In this document: one piece after another, positions 1 through 5,606 of the stretch | How positions within the stretch are numbered: position 1 is the stretch's first letter | Layout: each line of letters begins with the position of its first letter | Source of the DNA: Deltaproteobacteria bacterium | GTDB lineage: Bacteria > Desulfobacterota > Desulfobacteria > Desulfobacterales > JAFDHS01 | Direction: 5' to 3' | Assembly: GCA_019308655.1 (NCBI GenBank) | Contig: JAFDHS010000113.1 | Coordinates: forward strand, 1-7,516 | DNA length: 7,516 bases | Notes under the pieces: generated by a model | Database searches by the model: none | What the model was told of the DNA's origin: nothing | Seen by the model: only the letters and a program-made list of their open reading frames with translations | Made by a program: the position numbers and the translations under genes

Positions 1-38
1 CGGAAACGAGCACTCAAAATTAATAACATACCTCATGT

Positions 39-124
39 GCCGAAGTGGTGGAACTTGGTAGACACGCTATCTTGAGGGGGTAGTGGGGAGACCCGTGCCG
101 GTTCAAGTCCGGCCTTCGGCACCA
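39..124 (+). tRNA. tRNA-Leu, anticodon GAG
   Basis: Complete class II tRNA with a long variable arm. The acceptor stem pairs GCCGAAG (39-45) with CTTCGGC (114-120). The discriminator A121 and an encoded CCA (122-124) follow. The anticodon stem pairs 67-71 with 79-83 around the loop TTGAGGG, giving anticodon GAG at 74-76, which reads CUC and CUU leucine codons. The T stem pairs 97-101 with 109-113 around TTCAAGT. The variable arm (about 84-96) can form a short GGG/CCC stem. The D-arm has the GGTAGACACG pattern typical of bacterial leucine tRNAs. No convincing promoter fits into the 38 bases in front, so transcription probably starts outside the window. Confidence 0.97.
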
Positions 125-133
125 CCCATAACA

Positions 134-168
134 AAAAAGCCGCAATCTTAATAGGTTGCGGCTTTTTA
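134..168 (+). terminator. bidirectional intrinsic terminator between tRNA-Leu and the VOC gene
   Basis: GCCGCAA (139-145) pairs perfectly with TTGCGGC (156-162) around a ten-base loop. A run of six A precedes the stem and a run of five T follows it, so the hairpin has a T tract on either strand. It can stop the tRNA transcript on the plus strand and the convergent pepA-VOC transcript on the minus strand. Confidence 0.9.
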
Positions 169-241
169 TATTAAGAACCCTTGCGTAATAAGCTTTCTTC
201 TCTTTACACCTGATGCCTCAGTGGCTGAATAATTTACAAAT

Positions 242-700
242 TCACCGGTACTCCGCAAGTTCCAGCAGTACACCATCCGGATCAAGAAAATAACAAAGGA
301 CTTTATCCCCGGCATCGTGGGCAATTGTAGTCGTCGGCACGGAAACCGGATCGCCGATAAATTGAACACCTGCCGCTTTCAGACGTTTTACCTCGGCTTC
401 GATATCATCCACCTGCAAGGCCATGTGGCGCAAACCCCTTGTATTGGCACAAGAATTTTCAGGAATTGTTTGGCCCGACGGAGACACGTAACAGAGCAAT
501 TCCAGTCGAGGCCCCCCGGCCGGCGGTAACGTATAAACAACATCTGCGCGGACCCCTTTAAGACCCGAAACGGATTCAACCCATTCCCCCTCAAGATGTC
601 CTCTTCTTATTTCCTTGAATCCCAGCAATTCGGTATAAAATCGAACGGACCGTTCAAGGTCGGAAACCACGATATTGATATGGTCTACAGCACGAATCAT
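242..700 (-). CDS. VOC (glyoxalase/dioxygenase fold) family protein
   Basis: A 152-residue protein of the vicinal oxygen chelate superfamily, a fold that holds a divalent metal in a cupped beta-alpha-beta-beta-beta repeat. Two such modules are visible: residues about 3-72 (DHINIVVSDLERSVRFY) and about 88-150 (LRHMALQVDDIEAEVKRL, then a DPDG turn and LLELAEY). His7, Glu67, His92 and Glu147 occupy the four positions that bind metal in glyoxalase I-type enzymes, so it is probably an active metalloenzyme. The substrate cannot be read from the sequence: glyoxalase, epimerase and dioxygenase-like activities are all possible. The ATG at 700 has a GGAGGAA ribosome site five bases ahead. It lies 42 bases downstream of pepA on the same strand and is likely cotranscribed with it. 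Confidence 0.88.
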   Translation of the reverse strand: MIRAVDHINIVVSDLERSVRFYTELLGFKEIRRGHLEGEWVESVSGLKGVRADVVYTLPPAGGPRLELLCYVSPSGQTIPENSCANTRGLRHMALQVDDIEAEVKRLKAAGVQFIGDPVSVPTTTIAHDAGDKVLCYFLDPDGVLLELAEYR

Positions 701-742
701 CAGTTCCTCCCGTATAAAGTATTGAGTATCTGTGCATAATCT

Positions 743-2212
743 TTACAATTTTTCCAATAAATCGCAAAGCAAACGTACCCCAAAACCGGTTCCACCCACA
801 CCGCAATAGTCGGATTCTTTTTCAATATAAGCAGGTCCTGCAATGTCGATATGGGCCCATCGGGTGTCTTCAACAAACTCCGAAAGAAAAAGCGCGGCAG
901 TGATCGCACCGCCCCAGCGAGAGCTGCTCATGTTCTTGATATCCGCCAAATCACTTTTAATCAGTTCCTTATAATCCTCAGGCAAGGGCATCCGCCAGCA
1001 GCGCTCATGAGTCTTTTTACCTGAAAAAACAATACCTTCAGCCAGTTGGTCATCAAAAGAGAATGCTCCGGCAATTTTTTCACCCAGTGCTACGGCACAG
1101 GCTCCGGTGAGCGTCGCCATGTCAATAAGGGTCTGAGGTTTATATTGTTTGATAGCATAAGAAATTGCATCGATCAATATCAGCCGGCCTTCGGCATCCG
1201 TATTCTCTATTTCAACGGTTTTACCACTATAACTCCTGACGATGTCTCCCGGTCGGGCGGCATTGCCTGACGGCATATTTTCAACAATGGGAATGACCCC
1301 GATAGTTCTTACTCGAGTCTTAAGCCGAGCCGCCGTGATAAGGGTCGCTGCAACCGCTGCGGCACCCGCCATATCCATCTTCATTTCTTCAAGACCCGAG
1401 GAAGGTTTTAAGTTGATACCTCCCGAGTCAAACGTTACACCTTTGCCGACAAGCGCCACAGTCTTCTCTGCCGCTTTGGGGTTATACTCAAGGACGAGCA
1501 GTCGGGGCTTGCTCAGGCTGCCGGCAGCTACCGCAAGCATCCCACCAAACTTATTTAATTCCAGTTCTTTTTCATCCAGCACCGTTACCGTCAGGTCCTC
1601 TTGTTCAGCAAGAGATACGATGGATTGTGTAAACGCTTCAGGCCTCTTATCGTTGGAAGGTGTCGTAACCCAGTCTCTTGCAAGAATACTCCCCTGACAA
1701 ACGAGTTCAACACGCGACAATAATTCATTGAATTTGTCAACCATATCAGGTTTCACCAATAAATTAATCTCGCTTAACGGCTTATGTTTCTTGTCTTGTT
1801 TGTATCTATCAAACAAGTGATTTCCAAGAAAAGCCCCTTCCATCAACCCCTCAATAACCGATGCGATATCCAAATTAATTTTCCCGGCACAAGGTACGGC
1901 AATCCGCACCTCGGAAAGATCCTTTTTGATACATTGCTTTACCGCCCTACCCCCCGCCTGACGCAGCGTTTCGAGATCCGTTTTTTCAAGCGTCCCGAGC
2001 CCCAATAGAATCACTCGCTGCGCGTTAACTTCATCAGGATTGTAAAAAATCAGGTTGTCACCTTTCTCCCCCTTGAACTCCTTGAACCCCTTTGCTTTTT
2101 CGATAAGCAAGGATATCGTTTGATCATCATGGATATCATTATCCTCACAAACAGGGATAACCAACGTCTCTATTTTTACTTTTCCAAAATCGGCAGATTC
2201 TAAATTTAACAC
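743..2212 (-). CDS. pepA: leucyl (cytosol) aminopeptidase, peptidase family M17
   Basis: Cytoplasmic aminopeptidase with two metal ions, which removes N-terminal residues from peptides during protein turnover; family members work as hexamers. Counted from the GTG start, the 489-residue product has a variable N-terminal domain (to about 160) and the M17 catalytic domain. The catalytic domain carries Lys257 and Asp262 (GKGVTFDSGG), Lys269, Asp280 (KMDMAGA), and the family signature NTDAEGRL with Asp339, Glu341 and Arg343. These match the metal ligands and catalytic Lys/Arg of E. coli PepA, and the length is close to that of the E. coli enzyme (503). A TTG further upstream at 2242 would add ten residues, but AGGAGA (2219-2224) lies six bases ahead of the GTG at 2212, so the GTG is preferred. 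It is the first gene of a unit with the VOC gene. Confidence 0.95.
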   Translation of the reverse strand: MLNLESADFGKVKIETLVIPVCEDNDIHDDQTISLLIEKAKGFKEFKGEKGDNLIFYNPDEVNAQRVILLGLGTLEKTDLETLRQAGGRAVKQCIKKDLSEVRIAVPCAGKINLDIASVIEGLMEGAFLGNHLFDRYKQDKKHKPLSEINLLVKPDMVDKFNELLSRVELVCQGSILARDWVTTPSNDKRPEAFTQSIVSLAEQEDLTVTVLDEKELELNKFGGMLAVAAGSLSKPRLLVLEYNPKAAEKTVALVGKGVTFDSGGINLKPSSGLEEMKMDMAGAAAVAATLITAARLKTRVRTIGVIPIVENMPSGNAARPGDIVRSYSGKTVEIENTDAEGRLILIDAISYAIKQYKPQTLIDMATLTGACAVALGEKIAGAFSFDDQLAEGIVFSGKKTHERCWRMPLPEDYKELIKSDLADIKNMSSSRWGGAITAALFLSEFVEDTRWAHIDIAGPAYIEKESDYCGVGGTGFGVRLLCDLLEKL

Positions 2213-2218
2213 GTTTTT

Positions 2219-2224
2219 TCTCCT
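2219..2224 (-). promoter_or_regulatory. ribosome binding site fixing the pepA GTG start
   Basis: On the minus strand this reads AGGAGA, followed by AAAAAC and then GTG at 2212-2210. The spacing of six bases is ideal. The site lies inside the reading frame opened by the earlier TTG (2242), which has no comparable site. It therefore argues that translation starts at the GTG. Confidence 0.75.
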
Positions 2225-2273
2225 AAGTCGTATAATCGACAATTATCCACATCAGTTTATTCTGTCATATGGA

Positions 2274-2302
2274 GATATAAAGAAACAAGGCAGGCATGTC
2301 AA
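2274..2302 (-). promoter_or_regulatory. sigma70-type promoter for pepA and the VOC gene
   Basis: On the minus strand there is a perfect -35 box TTGACA (2302-2297), a 17-base spacer, and a -10 box TATATC (2279-2274). Transcription would start near 2267, giving a leader of about 55 bases before the pepA GTG. The box quality and spacing are close to consensus. Confidence 0.75.
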
Positions 2303-2318
2303 ACAGAGGATTTTCCCC

Positions 2319-2346
2319 TTGCATTTATTTTCTCACCGGTTATATA
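2319..2346 (+). promoter_or_regulatory. sigma70-type promoter for the GTPase-module operon (copy 1 of a repeated promoter)
   Basis: The -35 box is TTGCAT (2319-2324), the spacer is 16 bases ending in CACCGGT, and the -10 box is TATATA (2341-2346). The same arrangement recurs at 5313-5340 with the same spacer length. Its -35 box is 16 bases from the -35 box of the divergent pepA promoter. Transcription would begin near 2353. Confidence 0.7.
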
Positions 2347-2352
2347 TATAAG

Positions 2353-2557
2353 TCTTCGAAAAATAATTCTTGATAAAAATTCATAACAAATCCAGAGGTT
2401 ATTATATAATTCCGTCAATAAAAAATTCGAAAACTCGGCTATATAAACTCTATAGAATAATCGTCCTGACCGCAACTTTTATTCAACCTCGATTTATCAA
2501 ATCATCTCTTATTGACAACTACCTTCAAGCTAAAACTGAAAGCTCAAATAAGGGATT
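2353..2557 (+). other. AT-rich leader of the GTPase-module operon, no convincing gene
   Basis: About 200 bases between the predicted transcription start and the first plausible start codon. The stretch is strongly AT-rich by eye. An open frame starts at TTG 2370 and runs to a stop at 2559-2561, but it has no ribosome site and no recognisable protein features, so I do not call it. I see no clear riboswitch, strong hairpin or repeat. Confidence 0.4.
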
Positions 2558-2560
2558 ATG

Positions 2561-2710
2561 ATGCGTTTACCGACCTTTCAGCTGAAACCTTATGCCGTTG
2601 GAATATCGTTTAAAAACAGAATCGGCCTTGACTCTTCACTCTTCAGCATGCGATCGGCCATCGAAGAAGATAGAAAACAACCTCGTGATGGAATTTCATA
2701 TGGACATTAA
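2561..2710 (+). CDS. possible small protein of 49 residues, unknown
   Basis: An ATG at 2561 (an in-frame ATG also lies at 2558) is preceded by AGGGA (2551-2555), five bases from the 2561 start. The frame encodes 49 residues beginning MRLPTFQLKPYAVG and ends at TAA 2708-2710. It overlaps the ATG of the next gene (2700) by 11 bases, an arrangement that would allow coupled translation. There is no signal peptide, membrane segment or recognisable domain. It could be a real leader or small protein, or a chance frame in the untranslated leader. Its only support is the ribosome site and the overlap. Confidence 0.3.
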   Translation: MRLPTFQLKPYAVGISFKNRIGLDSSLFSMRSAIEEDRKQPRDGISYGH

Positions 2711-3152
2711 AAAACAGATTGAATTATTGTTAAAGGAAGCCACATTATATCAAAGCCATGGGTTACTGGAAGATTCAAAGACAAAATATAATGATGCAAT
2801 AAAATTGATCCAAGGAAGCAAGCAGCTTCAAAACGGACAAAATCTGATAAATTTGATATTAAAAAAAATCAGTGCCCTGGGACAGGACATTCACAGAATT
2901 GAAGAAGAGGCGCTTTCTCAACAAATTTCAATAAAAGAGCAGGAAATTATCAAGGAACTATTGTTTTTTTCAAAAGAGGAAGACAGGAATGCAACTAATA
3001 ATCCCCTTTTACAACAACAAGAATCACGGGCCGATAAAAACCTTGAAACAAACGAAAACGACGTTATCGACATCAGTTCCATAGTCATCACCCTTGATAA
3101 CGGCCCTCAAAAAGGCAAGGAGATTGATCTTGATGTTAATTATCAAAGATAA
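2700..3152 (+). CDS. unknown helical protein, probably the N-terminal part of a frame-broken gene
   Basis: The frame from ATG 2700 encodes 150 residues. The first 40 or so (MDIKKQIELLLKEATLYQ onward, with YNDAIKLI) look like one or two TPR-like helices. A charged helical linker rich in Glu, Gln and Lys follows (about 50-115). The end, VITLDNGPQKGKEIDLDV, looks like the start of a beta-rich domain that stops abruptly at TAA 3150-3152. The next frame continues in the +1 register with a sequence that would suit the rest of such a domain. In-frame ATGs at 2592 and 2688 are possible starts but lack a ribosome site. ATG 2700 has only a weak GGA seven bases ahead but begins at the first recognisable helix. 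Function unknown; its place in front of the GTPase suggests a partner or regulator. Confidence 0.6.
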   Translation: MDIKKQIELLLKEATLYQSHGLLEDSKTKYNDAIKLIQGSKQLQNGQNLINLILKKISALGQDIHRIEEEALSQQISIKEQEIIKELLFFSKEEDRNATNNPLLQQQESRADKNLETNENDVIDISSIVITLDNGPQKGKEIDLDVNYQR

Positions 3153-3318
3153 ACTCTTGATTGAAAGCTTAAAGGTTGGGCTTCAATTGGATAATGTTCA
3201 ATTTTATTCACTTATTGGATTGTTTATAGATTCAGCTATCATACTGGATAAAAAACAGATCGAGTCAGGCCGTAAAAAAGGGGATTACCTCCTGAATATA
3301 AAGATTTTAAGTACATAA
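3133..3318 (+). CDS. 61-residue frame, displaced C-terminal part of the preceding gene or a coupled small protein
   Basis: An ATG at 3133 lies nine to ten bases behind AAGGAG (3117-3122), a strong ribosome site placed inside the end of the preceding gene. The product (MLIIKDKLLIESLKVGLQLD to KKGDYLLNIKILST) alternates hydrophobic and polar residues like a beta-rich domain. It overlaps the previous frame by 20 bases in the +1 register. Read on from the preceding protein, it would supply the missing second half of the domain that begins at VITLDNGPQKGKEIDL. This suggests a frameshift, perhaps with loss of some codons, in one ancestral gene of about 200-220 residues. The ribosome site could still allow separate translation. 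Pseudogene fragment and genuine small subunit are both open. Confidence 0.5.
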   Translation: MLIIKDKLLIESLKVGLQLDNVQFYSLIGLFIDSAIILDKKQIESGRKKGDYLLNIKILST

Positions 3319-3380
3319 TTCATTAAAATTTTATTACAGAAACCGGTTATATCACCTTTTTTTGCTTTGGAGCTGATTAA

Positions 3381-3995
3381 ATGGCTGTTTTCAACTTGAA
3401 AAAACGCGAGATAGAATGCAAAATCGTCTATTACGGAGCGGGAAGATGCGGTAAGACAACAAATCTTGAATATATCTTCAAAGCCTATAAAAAGAGAATA
3501 ACGGGAGAAATGGTTTCGATCGATACCGCTGGTGACCGTACCCTTTTTTTCGATTTCCTTCCCATGGGACTGGGTAAAATCAAAGACTGCGATGTAAGGG
3601 TCCAGTTATATACCGTTCCGGGCCAGGTTCAGTACGGTTCGACCAGAAAACTGGTTTTACGTGGTGTTGACGGAATTGTTTTTGTTGCGGATTCCCTTGA
3701 AGCAAGACGTAAAAAAAATATGCTTTCATTGAAGGACCTGCAAATAAATCTAAAAGAATACAACATAAGTATTTTTAAAATTCCTCTTGTCCTTCAGTAT
3801 AACAAGAGGGACCTTGCCGAAGAGGGCATTCCCCTGATGCCCATTAACCGGATGGAAAAAGATTTAAACGGACAATTAAAGGTCCCTTCTTTTTCAGCCA
3901 GCGCTATCAATGGTGATGGGGTCGGTGTGACACTAAAGGAATGCTTAAAACTAACATTACAATCGCTTCATAGAGAATTGAAATGGGCGAAATAA
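3381..3995 (+). CDS. MglA-like small Ras-superfamily GTPase
   Basis: A 204-residue cytoplasmic GTP-binding switch protein. It shows the P-loop GAGRCGKTT (19-27), the switch I region with Thr54 in DRTLFFDFLP, the MglA-typical TVPGQ (78-82) where Ras proteins have DxxGQ, the guanine-specificity motif NKRD (141-144), and SASA (172-175) in the G5 position. The N-terminus (KREIECKIVYYG) and VDGIVFVADS closely follow Myxococcus MglA as I remember it, and the length is normal. MglA proteins set cell polarity and motility direction in myxobacteria; relatives elsewhere serve less well-known signalling roles. The ATG has GGAG (3369-3372) eight bases ahead. The last 13 bases overlap the next gene, so the two are probably translated together. 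No MglB/roadblock GAP gene is in the window. Confidence 0.93.
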   Translation: MAVFNLKKREIECKIVYYGAGRCGKTTNLEYIFKAYKKRITGEMVSIDTAGDRTLFFDFLPMGLGKIKDCDVRVQLYTVPGQVQYGSTRKLVLRGVDGIVFVADSLEARRKKNMLSLKDLQINLKEYNISIFKIPLVLQYNKRDLAEEGIPLMPINRMEKDLNGQLKVPSFSASAINGDGVGVTLKECLKLTLQSLHRELKWAK

Positions 3996-5176
3996 ATACC
4001 ACCATGAAGAATAATGTTGTTTTTTCAGGTAATCTTGACTTTCTCAGTCTGGCTGAAATATTTCAGCTGTTGGGGGCAAATACCGGTTGCGGTGTTTTGC
4101 GTTTAATAAGCGAATACGCTTCTGAACCGGCCTTTGTTTATTTTGTAAAGGGAAATATGATAAATGCTTCAAACCATTCATCGACCGGTCTTGATGCGCT
4201 TTACTCTTTATTTGGCTGGACCGAAGGCACATTTGAGTTCAGTCAGGAAGATGTCAAAATCAAAAAGGTCATCAATAAGAACCGGATGGAGATTATACTC
4301 GACGGTTTGAGGATGCTTGATGATGGTCTTATAGAAAAGTTAGGCACTGGAAAATTTAAAAAAAAATTATCGGAAGATATTTCAAAGACGGAGACCGAAT
4401 TACCTATTATTAAAGGGCCGCTTGTCGATTACCTGTACGTCGTCGATGAAGAAGATTTCGTTGCTGGTGACAAGATTATTGAAGAAGGAAAACATGGCAG
4501 TTGGATCTGGGTTATATTAAAAGGAACAGTTGATATTGTTAAAGAATCGTCTCAGGGCCCTGTTACTATATCCCGTATCGGTGAGGGTGCCTTTCTTGGG
4601 AGCCTGGATTCATTACTAACACGAAACAGTAAACGCAGTGCTAACGCTATAGCGGCAGGTAATGTCCAACTTGGCGTGCTGGATTCACAGTCTCTTTCCA
4701 GAGAATATTCATGCATGTCCCATGAATTCAGAGATTTTGTAATAATCCTTGACAAGAGGTTAAAAGAAGTTACCAATAAAACAATTGAAATATACAATAA
4801 AGATATTGAGTTAAAACATTTTATTAATAGTGGGAAAACAGTAATTAAACAGGGGGAAAGTTTGGAAGGACTATTTATAATCAAACAAGGTAAAGCATCT
4901 GTTGTTCGACACACAAAATCAGGACATGTGCTTTTGACCCAACTTGATAAAGGGGATTTTTTCGGTCACCTCCCTTTCCTTGATATGGGGCACGAACCTT
5001 ATTCCGCCTCTGTTTTCGGGTCAGAAGACCTCGAGATAAAAACAGTGGATTCAGATAATCTCCGCAGGGAATATGAGAATCTTTCAACCACATTTAAAAA
5101 TATTCTGGAAAATCTTGCAAACTGCATAGCAGCGACGTCCGTTCTGGCATGTGAATTTAAAAAAAAGACCAGCTGA
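3983..5176 (+). CDS. DUF4388 (PATAN) protein with two cyclic-nucleotide-binding-like domains
   Basis: A 397-residue protein, probably cytoplasmic, with no signal peptide or membrane segment. Residues about 12-116 match DUF4388/PATAN (SGNLDFLSLAEIFQLLG, then GVLRLI, FVKGNMINAS, and ALYSLFGWTEGTFEF). Two cyclic-nucleotide-binding beta-barrels follow at about 150-265 (GDKIIEEGKHGSWIWVILKG) and 275-385 (VIKQGESLEGLFIIKQG). The phosphate-binding cassettes are altered. In the first, the usual FGE is LGS (205-207) but Arg218 of the RSA motif remains. In the second, FGE is FGH (327-329) and RSA is YSA (340-342). Binding of cAMP or cGMP, especially by the second domain, is therefore doubtful. The start overlaps the GTPase gene by 13 bases; an in-frame ATG at 4004 is an alternative. 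The pairing suggests an effector or regulator of the GTPase. Confidence 0.85.
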   Translation: MGEINTTMKNNVVFSGNLDFLSLAEIFQLLGANTGCGVLRLISEYASEPAFVYFVKGNMINASNHSSTGLDALYSLFGWTEGTFEFSQEDVKIKKVINKNRMEIILDGLRMLDDGLIEKLGTGKFKKKLSEDISKTETELPIIKGPLVDYLYVVDEEDFVAGDKIIEEGKHGSWIWVILKGTVDIVKESSQGPVTISRIGEGAFLGSLDSLLTRNSKRSANAIAAGNVQLGVLDSQSLSREYSCMSHEFRDFVIILDKRLKEVTNKTIEIYNKDIELKHFINSGKTVIKQGESLEGLFIIKQGKASVVRHTKSGHVLLTQLDKGDFFGHLPFLDMGHEPYSASVFGSEDLEIKTVDSDNLRREYENLSTTFKNILENLANCIAATSVLACEFKKKTS

Positions 5177-5252
5177 TACAGATCTCGTTACCGCATTAAC
5201 GCTTTGTTATAAAATCATACCGGCCTCGGGTCTTCCCTCTTGACAACATAGA

Positions 5253-5275
5253 GGAAATTCGATTCATTTCCTTTT
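5253..5275 (+). terminator. weak terminator-like hairpin after the DUF4388 gene
   Basis: GGAAAT (5253-5258) pairs with ATTTCC (5266-5271) around a seven-base loop and is followed by TTTT. The stem has only two G-C pairs. A second weak stem, CGTTA/TAACG (5186-5190 and 5197-5201) followed by CTTTGTTAT, lies closer to the stop codon. Either might end the operon transcript, but neither is strong. Confidence 0.3.
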
Positions 5276-5312
5276 ACCCCTGGTTCCGCTCCTTAAGCCG
5301 AGGCTTTTCTCC

Positions 5313-5340
5313 TTGCATTTATTCCCCCGCCGGTTATATA
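5313..5340 (+). promoter_or_regulatory. sigma70-type promoter for the Na+/phosphate cotransporter gene (copy 2 of the repeated promoter)
   Basis: The -35 box is TTGCAT (5313-5318), the spacer is 16 bases ending in CGCCGGT, and the -10 box is TATATA (5335-5340). The match to the promoter at 2319-2346 includes CCTTGCATTTATT, the CCGGT before the -10 box, and the spacer length. Transcription would start near 5347. Confidence 0.65.
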
Positions 5341-5588
5341 AACCCAATAAAAATTGCCCGGGACACGGCTTTTGCCGGACCTCATTTTATGCATCATCCC
5401 TTGTTTGTAATCATATTGAGATATTGCAAATTCAGGGTAATTCGTCAGGAGCCTACTGTATTTTATTTTAAATTGGGACAATGGATAAAGCTAACCTGAA
5501 ATCAGAATCGCATATACGTTCAATATGCTGTATTTGTTATCTATAGCGATTATACGGCATTGAGATAATGATTTTTTAAGGGATCTAA

Positions 5589-5597
5589 GGGGGGGGG
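5589..5597 (+). promoter_or_regulatory. G9 tract acting as ribosome binding site for the transporter
   Basis: AA followed by nine consecutive G lies nine bases ahead of the TTG start at 5607 and is the only purine-rich candidate there. A homopolymer of this length can change by slippage, which would alter spacing or pairing with 16S rRNA but not the reading frame. Confidence 0.55.
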
Positions 5598-5606
5598 AAT
5601 AAACAA

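Larger units (their letters stand above)
5177..5606 (+). other. intergenic region and long leader of the transporter gene
   Basis: A 430-base stretch without a credible gene. It contains two weak hairpins behind the upstream gene (5186-5201 and 5253-5271), and distant complementary segments GCCTCGG (5223-5229) and CCGAGGC (5298-5304). It also holds a promoter (5313-5340), a small CGGC-TTTT-GCCG hairpin (5366-5377) at the start of the predicted transcript, and a G9 ribosome site (5589-5597). From the predicted transcription start (about 5347) to the start codon is about 260 bases. A 21-codon frame from ATG 5481 has a poorly spaced GGGA and is not called. Confidence 0.5.

Noticed and set aside
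1242..1697. Plus-strand frame of 151 codons opposite pepA
   Set aside because: It is a shadow of the M17 catalytic domain on the other strand, low in complexity and without domain features.
2262..2283. CTGTCATAT near the pepA promoter resembling half of a PhoB box
   Set aside because: A PhoB box needs a second direct repeat 11 bases on, and it is absent. The site is also not near the phosphate transporter.
2370..2561. Plus-strand frame of 63 codons in the leader of the GTPase operon
   Set aside because: It starts at TTG with no ribosome site, lies in AT-rich DNA just behind a promoter, and shows no recognisable protein features.
2592..2699. N-terminal extension of the first module gene from ATG 2592
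   Set aside because: There is no ribosome site, the extra 36 residues have no domain character, and the recognisable helix begins at the ATG at 2700. It remains possible, but less likely.
3139..3160. Programmed frameshift signal at the break between the two frames
   Set aside because: There is no X XXY YYZ slippery heptamer and no RF2-type CTT TGA site, and the AAGGAG is too far upstream to stimulate a +1 shift. Mutation or reinitiation explains it better.
5223..5304. Complementary GCCTCGG and CCGAGGC pair followed by TTTT as a terminator
   Set aside because: The arms are 68 bases apart with no supporting inner stem, so a terminator is unlikely. It could be a chance match or a binding-site pair.
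5293..5481. Minus-strand frame of 62 codons in the gap before the transporter
   Set aside because: It overlaps the promoter at 5313-5340 and has no recognisable domain; a chance frame.
5481..5546. 21-codon frame in the transporter leader as a possible leader peptide
   Set aside because: The GGGA ahead is only two bases from the ATG, and no attenuator-like hairpin pair follows it.
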